64,000 nucleotides of DNA from Globodera rostochiensis (taxonomy: Eukaryota > Nematoda > Chromadorea > Rhabditida > Heteroderidae), in NCBI GenBank assembly GCA_018350325.1, contig JAEVLN010000021.1, positions 744,001 through 808,000 of the forward strand, read 5' to 3'. The notes under the pieces were generated by a model that searched no databases, had not been told where the DNA came from, and saw nothing but the letters and a program-made list of their open reading frames with translations. Below, piece by piece: positions 57,658-64,000 of the stretch; within the stretch, counting starts at the first letter, position 1, and each line of letters starts with the position of its first letter. Position numbers and translations under genes: made by a program.

Positions 57658-57804
57658 ATGCCGACTATTACCCACGCCAAGAAATTGGAACTGTTACGAG
57701 ACATGGCTCAATGGACTGCAGGCAATGAAGACCCACATCGAGCGCATGCACAGAACATTACGACAAAGCTCGGCACACGCCTCTCCTCCCGACGTCGCAT
57801 TTAG
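57658..57804 (+). CDS. Small ORF of 48 aa in a sharp G+C island
   Basis: ATG to TAG encodes MPTITHAKKLELLRDMAQWT, then AGNEDPHRAHAQNITTKLGT and RLSSRRRI. G+C is near 50% against about 20% outside, and third positions are balanced. An overlapping frame (57632-57823, ...NWNCYETWLNGLQAMKTHIE...) is also open but has no ATG at its left. I prefer the ATG frame. It may be a complete small protein, an exon or captured DNA. Unidentified. Confidence 0.4.
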   Translation: MPTITHAKKLELLRDMAQWTAGNEDPHRAHAQNITTKLGTRLSSRRRI

Positions 57805-57829
57805 TTTTTTTTCTGATGAATAAATTTTA

Positions 57830-58485
57830 TTTTAAAAGCATTAATACCATAAAAACCAAATATTACAATAACAAAGCCATAATTGAGTAAACAAAATTAG
57901 TTACCAATAAATGACTTAAATCAACTGAGTGATAAAAGAAAAAAGTAAATACGGATTAAAAGCATTAAAAAGGCAAAATACAAATAAAATAGATAAACAA
58001 TGACAAATATAACTAAATGATTAAATAAGATATCTAAAATATATACAGAAAATTCAATTTTTAATTTAAACAACCACATTTATAAATTTAAAATGTGCCT
58101 TAATAAAAGATAATAATATGTTAGTTGCAATTATGAAACTATGTAATGTAAAAATTTAAAATTAAATTATAAATTTTTAAAATCTGAATATCAATTACAC
58201 CTAAAATTTCTACTTGACTGGGCAATGTGATCAATTTATTGTTTTTGTTATAAGAAGAATACTATGCTGCATTTTATCTTACTTGTGACTTTATATTTAT
58301 TTTTGTACAATTTCAAAAAAAATATTCTAATTATTGGGTATTGAAAATCTACTCGACCTTGTAATTTTTATTATTGATTTATTGTTTGTAGTTAAGGTAT
58401 TACATTTTTTTTCAAATTAAACAAAAATGGATTTTATAGATAATTGTTTTATTTTTTAATTGGCTTAAAAACATGTCTCGGTAAT
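57830..58485. other. A+T-rich stretch without recognised feature
   Basis: Background only, up to the start of minisatellite block C. Confidence 0.5.
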
Positions 58486-58649
58486 TTCTAATAATTTTTT
58501 AGTTACTTTTTTGAACATTTTATTTTTTGAAGAAATAGTGTGCTAAAAAGAGAGAGTCAGACGGTTAGAGTAATTTGGTCATGAACGCACCCCATCTAAT
58601 AATTTTTAGTTACTTTTTTGAACATTTTATTTTTTGAAGAAATAGTGTG

Positions 58650-59391
58650 TAGTGCTCGGCAATGGCATCGATACGATATATCGAACGATATTTCGATAAA
58701 ATATCGGTATCGAAAAATATCGAATTCCTAACATTTTTCCGATACGATATATCGAACGATATTTCGATAAAATATCGGTATCGAAAAATATCGAAAAAAA
58801 AACCGATATATCGCGAGGCGCCGGCGTGGGAATTTTTACAAAAATTGGCAACCTTTGTTAAAATTTGACGAAAAAAAAAGATGCGATGAATTTTTAAAAA
58901 AATTTGTCTTTTGCGCGTATTTTAATTGAAATTATTAAAAAATTTATTTAAAAAATTTTATTAATCAGGGAAGTGTAGGTGACAAGAGACGAAAGAAAAA
59001 TAATTGCTTCCAGTCAAGAGGGTTAGAACCCAGACGAAAAGTTAAACTCACCGAAAAGACATACCACTAAGCTGTGGATATAATCGGGTAACCCCACTAA
59101 AAAGAACTGAAATTGTTTGTCAAAAGTATGTCTCAAACAAAATTCAAACTGTAAATCAATATAATCCATTTAAATTGTGATACATTTTTTGAGTGAACAA
59201 ACGCGATAAAATATCGCGATATTTTAACTTTTCGATACGATATATCGAACGATATTTCGATAAAATATCGATATCGAAAAATATCGAATTCCTAACATTT
59301 TTCCGATACGATATATCGGACGATATTTCGATATAAATATCGCGATATATCGCGATATTTTTATCGAAATATCGTATCGTGCCGAGCACTA
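58650..59391. mobile_element. hAT-type nonautonomous element (742 bp) with 8 bp TSD
   Basis: The terminal inverted repeats TAGTGCTCGGCA and TGCCGAGCACTA (12 bp, perfect) are flanked by the 8 bp duplication ATAGTGTG at 58642-58649 and 59392-59399. An 8 bp duplication with short TIRs is the hAT superfamily hallmark. The subterminal regions are packed with CGATATATCG and GATATTTCGATA palindromes, partly as two tandem copies of about 68 bp (58664-58800) and again on the right (59236-59380). The interior has no transposase. A tRNA-like module lies at 59010-59090. The overlapping short ORFs here are artefacts of the palindromes. Confidence 0.93.
59010..59090 (-). other. tRNA-like A-box/B-box module inside the MITE
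   Basis: On the minus strand CAGCTTAGTGGTATG resembles a Pol III A box (D-arm), and about 35 bases on GGGTTCTAACCC is a palindromic B-box-like T-arm. Spacing fits a tRNA body, but acceptor and anticodon stems are not convincing. Similar modules occur at about 61920-61980 and 24180. This suggests tRNA-derived sequence carried within nonautonomous elements. Confidence 0.45.
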
Positions 59392-59639
59392 ATAGTGTGC
59401 TAAAAAGAAGAGTCAAACGGTTAGAGTAATTTGGTCATCAACGCACCCCATCTAATAATTTTTTAGTTACTTTTTTGAACATTTTATTTTTGAAGAAATA
59501 GTGTGCTAAAAGAGAGAGTCAGACGGTTAGAGTAATTTTGTCACCAACGCACCCCATCTAATAATTTTTTAGTTACTTTTTTGAACATTTTATTTTTTGA
59601 AGAAATAGTGTGCTAAAAAGAGAGAGCTAAAAAACATAA

Positions 59640-59825
59640 TATTTAAAAAGCAAACTCTATTTTTTTAATTTTAGCTTCAAAAAAATTTATTAGAAATAAC
59701 TAAATAAGCATACAGCTTCTGAAAACCCACAAAAATCAGCAAAGCAGCATTTCACAAAAAAGCAGCATTGACCTTTCCAAAAACCACAAAAGCTGCTAAA
59801 GCAGCAGATATCACAGCCCTTTTGA
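59640..59825 (+). other. GCAGCA-rich patch, Ala/Lys-rich frame
   Basis: Recurring AAAGCAGCA and AAAAGCTGCTAAAGCAGC give a frame ISKAAFHKKAALTFPKTTKA, then AKAADITALLTR. It superficially resembles a histone-H1-like tail, but the motif spacing suggests a decayed short tandem repeat next to the minisatellite. Confidence 0.3.
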
Positions 59826-60546
59826 CACGAATCTTTTTATTAGATTAATTTATTTTTTTGGTATTATAATTTTTTAAATTCTTTTTAATGGGTTTTTATT
59901 TTGTAGGTTCAAGTTTATTTTTATTTGTGCATCAAACCATCCATTATTTTGTTAATCAAAAACAAATTCGTGTTATAATTAATTGTTAACTTATATATGT
60001 TTTAATGCATCTTTAAATTTAAAATTTTCAGATGTCATTTTTTGAAATTACTTGCTTCTTCTTTAACTTCAATTTGGATTAGCATTCATTAAAATGTTAC
60101 CTTAAGTTCATTTAACATTTGTATATAATTGGCTGGTTTTTATTATTCATTTTTTGGTATAAACTGTTTTTATATTAAGATATTAAATTGATTAATAAAG
60201 GTTAATGAGGGTTCTAACAAAAGTCAATAAAAGCTTTATCAATAAAGATAACTTATTTAAGGTTTTTCATCTCCACCCATATTTTAGGTGAACTTTATTT
60301 ATTTTATATTTAAAACTGAAAAATTTGAGCAAGAAGACTAAATAAATGTTTAAATTGGAATAAAATAATACACTACTCGATTTGTTATAATATAAAAATT
60401 CAAGGCAGTCAGATTCTACAAACGATGCAGCCTCAAAAGATAAACAAATATTTATTTGCCCGAATAATATCAATTAATAAAAAATGTACTTAGAATACCC
60501 AATCTAAACTTATTTCAAAAAAATATTTTAGGAAATTCGAAATTAG

Positions 60547-60777
60547 CAATTGCGCCTACAAACGAAATTAAAAAATAGACCACTAATCTACGAGCACATG
60601 TATGCTGAAAACGGTTCAGCAATAATATTATTATATTCAAACAAAAATAACATGATAACCCGGATTCTTTGTAATGATATTGAAAATGGTGTGTTCGCCA
60701 TGTGTCAATTGTATAAGTTGTTAAACATGACTTTATTGAGTTTGGTTTTTTTATTTAGAAAATCTTTACATATTTAA
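60547..60777 (+). CDS. Exon-like open frame of 76 codons, unidentified
   Basis: CGAAATTAG precedes QLRLQTKLKNRPLIYEHMYA, ENGSAIILLYSNKNNMITRI and CNDIENGVFAMCQLYKLL, with a hydrophobic end and TAA. The acceptor-like AG coincides with an in-frame TAG, as expected if an exon begins there. The first ATG is internal. The frame is more balanced than the background. Unidentified. Confidence 0.35.
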   Translation, partial: QLRLQTKLKNRPLIYEHMYAENGSAIILLYSNKNNMITRILCNDIENGVFAMCQLYKLLNMTLLSLVFLFRKSLHI

Positions 60778-61599
60778 TAAGTAAAACAATGTCTAAAATA
60801 TTCTATAATTTATTATTTTTTGTTAATAATTCAGGCATAGGGAAGTTTATTTATAGTCCTATTTAAGTAAATACTTTTTACATTGACGTCATTTGATTTT
60901 GTCAGAAGACAACCCGTGATTTTCATACGCAAACAATCAGCGTCCAACAATTAATCGAAAAATAACAAATTGTCAATACGTGGCACAATCTATTTTAATC
61001 TAATCTACTATAACGTGTCATATGCAAATTTACAATTTTCAATATTTTGATTAAAAGGGTAATGGCAACAATAATTTAAAATTTGTTTTGATACCGTGAA
61101 GCAGGGATGGGCGCCGACGACCTCAGAAAATTTCGGAACTCGGACGTCGGAATTCCGGGGCCTAAAAATTTTTCGGAAGTCGGAACTCGGAATTCCGGGC
61201 CTTAAAAAATTTTCGGAAGTCGGAACTCGGAATTCCGAGCCCAAAAAATGTCGGAACTCGGAATTCGGAAGTCGGAACTCGGAAGTTTTAAAAATTTTCT
61301 TAAATATGTTGCCTTGACTTGAATAAATCAATTTACGAACCAAAAACAATAAAACAACAAACATTTAACAATTAAATTCAACAATTGACTTGTTTGATTG
61401 CAAAAAAAAAAGTTTTTGAACATTTTTTAATTTTAGGTTCAAAAATTCCTGAAATTGAAAATTTTATGGCTTTTTATTAAAGGTTTTTGTTGGGTGACTA
61501 GCGGCGCCGCTGAAAAGAATTTTTTAAAAAGGTTAAAATTTTTAGGGGCTTTATTTTTGGGTATGGTTTTTTAAAGAAAATTAGTCAGGAATACAGGAT

Positions 61600-61790
61600 T
61601 TTTGAGAAGGTGGGGGGGGGGGGGGAGGGGGTCGGCGGTGCCGATAGGCGCCGCCGAGAAAATTTCGAATTTTTGTCTCGATCTGTTAAGGGATTTGCAA
61701 CCAAAATTTTATAAATAAGGTAATTTTTTCAAGTTTTTAGGGAATAGGAGAGTTCCGGCGGTGCCGATAGGCTCTACCGGGGGAAAAAAT
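61600..61790. repeat. Tandem hairpin units inside the hAT-type element
   Basis: Two units about 122 bp apart each have a G+C-rich hairpin with a GATA loop: CGGCGGTGCC-GATA-GGCGCCGCCG near 61632 (10 bp stem, one G-T pair) and a decayed version ending GGCTCTACCGG near 61754. They match the pair at 23.74-23.87 kb. A run of about 14 G (about 61611-61625) precedes the first. Confidence 0.8.
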
Positions 61791-61917
61791 TAATTAGTGA
61801 ATTTAATTAGGAAATGTGCCCAAAATTTCAAAAAAAAATCACCATTTTATAAGGGTTTTTGAGCGATGACTATGAATCAATAAAAAGACTTAAATTAAAA
61901 ACATATAATGAGTTTTC

Positions 61918-61985
61918 ACTCGGGGGAATAGAACCCAACATAAGTCACGAAACTGCTTAACCACTGAGACATATACGTATTGGGA
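61918..61985 (-). other. tRNA-like module inside the hAT-type element
   Basis: The minus strand reads TGTCTCAGTGGTTAAGCAG (A box/D-arm) and then GTGACTTATGTTGGGTTCTA, TTCCCCCGAG (B box/T-arm-like). Box spacing fits a tRNA. It shares GACTTATGTTG and GGGTTC with the block near 24.18 kb. Not a functional tRNA by stem pairing as far as I can see. Confidence 0.45.
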
Positions 61986-62299
61986 ATGCGAGCTTTGCAA
62001 AAGATATTAAATTAAAGATTTTTTAAATTTAATTTGGCATTGCGTTCAAAATCGACACAAATTGTCATTTTTTGCAAAAATGGGTAACACTTCCGAAAAA
62101 AGTTCCGATTTTTTCCTTAAAATTTCGGAAGTCGGAACTCGGAATTCCGCATTGTCAAAAATTTTCGGAAGTCGGAACTCGGAATTCCGAGCCCAAAAAA
62201 TGTCGGAACTCGGAAGTCGGAACTTCGGAAGTCGGAATTCCGCCCATCCCTGCCGTGAAGCAGAACGCTAGTTGTAAATTTAAACGTGTTTTTAATCAT

Positions 62300-63220
62300 T
62301 GATTTAACGCCGGTAAATGTGCTCCAAATAGAAATAACTGATTTCGTTTCATCATGTTCTATTTTATTTATTTTTTGCTTTTAATAATTAAAATTGTATA
62401 TTTCTGTTTTTTAATTATTTAATTTTCAACTTTTAGATTTAATCGTTTTAAATTGTTCAGAATTGTCGTTATCTTTTATCATTTAGCTAACTATTTTTAT
62501 GTTAACGTATTTATTTATAAGTTTTAATAAACTTGGTTAATAACCCGATTAAACTTTAACTTAATATTTAAAACGACACAAGTTTGCAATAAGTTATTAG
62601 CATTTTCAACATATACAAAAATTTTAAGCTTTTTTATGTAAATAATTGGACTGCAGAACAGTATTATATCTTGATATTGTACAATGCCCGTCAAAAATCA
62701 AATTTATACAAATAAAAAAATTAATAGGAATATCAGCTTAATTGAAATACAATCTTTGATAATTTAAACTAATAATTGTTAAAAATAATGAAAATAAATA
62801 TTGTAAAGAAAGCCAATTATAATAGCTTAAAATAATTTTATGCGTGAATGTTCTTATAAATAAAAATATTATTGCATTTTGGTACTCTATCGAACATAAT
62901 ATCAAATAGGACAAAATAATAAATTCTAAATTCTAAAAAAGTTTTTTATAATTTCAAGATTCTAATTAAAAAATCATAAATAGAAATTCGTAATCATAAT
63001 TATTCTCTTTAACCTCAGTTAAGCATTACGAATATATAAAAACTGCAAAACTTATCGGTTTAAATTTAGTTTAAACATTTTAAAAGCAATAATAAGTTGT
63101 TAACATAAAAAAGCGCCTATATGCTAATAAATACATATACGAAATAAATTACAAAATAATTTTTTAAATAACGTTGTTATAAAAAACAAAAATAGATTTG
63201 TAAACAATAAATCTGTTACA
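62300..63220. other. A+T-rich stretch without recognised feature
   Basis: Background only. Confidence 0.5.
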
Positions 63221-63229
63221 AAAAATAAA

Positions 63230-63395
63230 AACCGTATTTTCTCAAATTTACCGCATCAGACTCAACTCCACGCGGAAGAGACTTTTCGCGAAGGGAAGTT
63301 TGCACATACGGCCGCTTGGACCTGCTAACAAGGATGCCAGAGACCATTTAATAATCAAATTTATTATTTATGAAAGCATCTTTTTGTAAATGAAC
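63230..63395. CDS. Coding-like G+C island, frame undecided
   Basis: A patch at about 63250-63345 with about 50% G+C is open in several frames. The longest plus-strand one reads TVFSQIYRIRLNSTRKRLFA, then KGSLHIRPLGPANKDARDH. A minus-strand one (SRSKRPYVQTSLREKSLPRG) ends at a donor-like GATGCG|GTAAAT. Unidentified and strand undecided. Confidence 0.25.
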
Positions 63396-63399
63396 TATA

Positions 63400-64000
63400 A
63401 TAAAAACTATTATTCCACCCGAGGGCAGCACAATTAAAATACTTAGTAGAGATTTAGGTGGGTTTCGACATAAATATTTCATCTTTTAAAAAAAATAAAA
63501 CATTTAAAATGAGTGAAAAAGGATGGGCAAATAGTTAAAGTAAAATAAAAGTCTTAATATAAAGATCACGTAAACTCAACGCAAAATAAAAGCACAAATT
63601 AAAAAAAACTCGATTGGTTGAAATTAGTAATTTGGTTTAATGTATAAACTAATATAGTATTAATTCGTTTGATCTTTTTAATACATTCTGAAGCAGGAAA
63701 AAGATCCGGTGTGTCTTTTTTACTTTATTATTTATACCCGTGCTCTGATTATCACGGGCATTAATTTGTTTTATATATAATTTCTTTCTTTATTTGTACA
63801 AATGCTAATTAATTATAGGTTTTATCATTTTAATCATTCATATTTATTGAACATTTAATGTTTTGGTCTTAAAATGATGCACTGTTATTACTTAATTATT
63901 AATAATTTTGCGTAAGTTTCAAAGGGAGTACATTTAAACCATTGTTGAGAATAGATATTTGTGTGATCTATGTATTTTCATGGATCTATATCATTATTTT
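63400..64000. other. A+T-rich end of window
   Basis: No supported feature. CCACCCGAGGGCAGCAC at about 63416 resembles CCACCCGAAGGCAACGAC at 11236, possibly by chance. Confidence 0.4.

Larger units (their letters stand above)
58486..59626 (+). repeat. Minisatellite block C, interrupted by a hAT-type MITE
   Basis: Units of about 106 bp lie at 58486-58649 and 59392-59626, in the orientation of block B. If the element 58650-59391 and one target-site copy are removed, a normal unit is restored (GAAATAGTGTG|CTAAAAAG). The right flank (59640-59820) carries a patch of AAAGCAGCA-like motifs. Confidence 0.95.
61102..62252. mobile_element. hAT-type nonautonomous element (1,151 bp) with 8 bp TSD
   Basis: The perfect 12 bp inverted ends CAGGGATGGGCG and CGCCCATCCCTG are flanked by the 8 bp duplication CCGTGAAG at 61094-61101 and 62253-62260. 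CAGGGATGGG ends are typical of hAT elements. Subterminal arrays of GTCGGAACTCGGAATTCCG-type motifs occupy 61115-61290 and 62095-62240. The interior (61490-61990) holds two hairpin units, a 14-G run, and a tRNA-like module. No transposase frame is present. The short ORFs at 61008-61364 and 62062-62302 are shadows of the subterminal repeats. Confidence 0.95.

Noticed and set aside
58627..59416. Several 68-86 aa ORFs full of RYIER/YRDISIE-type repeats on both strands
   Set aside because: They are translations of CGATATATCG palindromes inside the MITE and mirror each other on the two strands.
61008..62302. ORFs rich in SEFR/GTRNSE repeats
   Set aside because: They are shadows of the GGAACTCGGAATTCCG subterminal arrays of the hAT-type element.

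Overview
This 64 kb window is eukaryotic, extremely A+T-rich DNA (by eye well over three quarters A+T) with no long uninterrupted gene. Traces of a tyrosine-kinase-type domain, hAT- and MULE-type DNA transposons, a tRNA gene and several candidate introns of only about 50-90 bp (GT...AG) fit an invertebrate animal with compact introns, such as a nematode or an A+T-rich arthropod. The species cannot be named from the sequence. Against the A+T background stand many islands of 60-200 bp with 35-55% G+C. Some carry recognisable coding fragments; most carry short open frames that look protein-like but match no family I know. Short G+C-rich islands tend to be open in several frames at once, so those calls carry low confidence.

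Layout. 0-8 kb: short coding-like islands, a minisatellite block (1.4-1.9 kb), a local duplication, a tRNA-Phe-like gene (5.93-6.00 kb) and copy 1 of a dispersed repeat (6.35-7.82 kb). 8-17 kb: A+T-rich DNA with scattered islands. 17.3-19.6 kb: a 1,002 bp direct duplication, virtually identical, around a structured 312 bp G+C-rich spacer. 20.6-24.3 kb: an FtsH/M41 protease-like fragment, two in-phase minus-strand exons, a frameshifted basic coding relic, then a repeat block with G+C-rich hairpins. 27.3-28.1 kb: a MULE-type transposon remnant whose terminal inverted repeats are built of 14 bp units and which keeps the C-terminal part of the transposase. 29.5 kb: a two-exon coding candidate. 31.1-31.9 kb: the second minisatellite block. 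35.9-39.0 kb: several coding islands ending in a broken protein-kinase domain.

41.2-49.9 kb is dominated by a 3.6 kb segmental duplication separated by 1.4 kb. 50-58 kb holds further coding-like islands and copy 2 of the dispersed repeat (55.5-56.5 kb). 58.5-59.6 kb is the third minisatellite block, interrupted by a 742 bp hAT-type MITE with 8 bp target-site duplications. 61.1-62.3 kb is a second, unrelated hAT-type nonautonomous element (1,151 bp, also with 8 bp target-site duplications) that carries the same hairpin family and tRNA-like module seen near 24 kb.

Overall the window reads as gene-poor, repeat-shaped DNA recording recent duplications and nested insertions, with fragments of host genes. 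I found no intact pathway or operon-like system. The most distinctive features are the nested hAT insertion, the element-borne tRNA-like/hairpin cassette, the MULE deletion derivative, the two recent duplications and the kinase relic.
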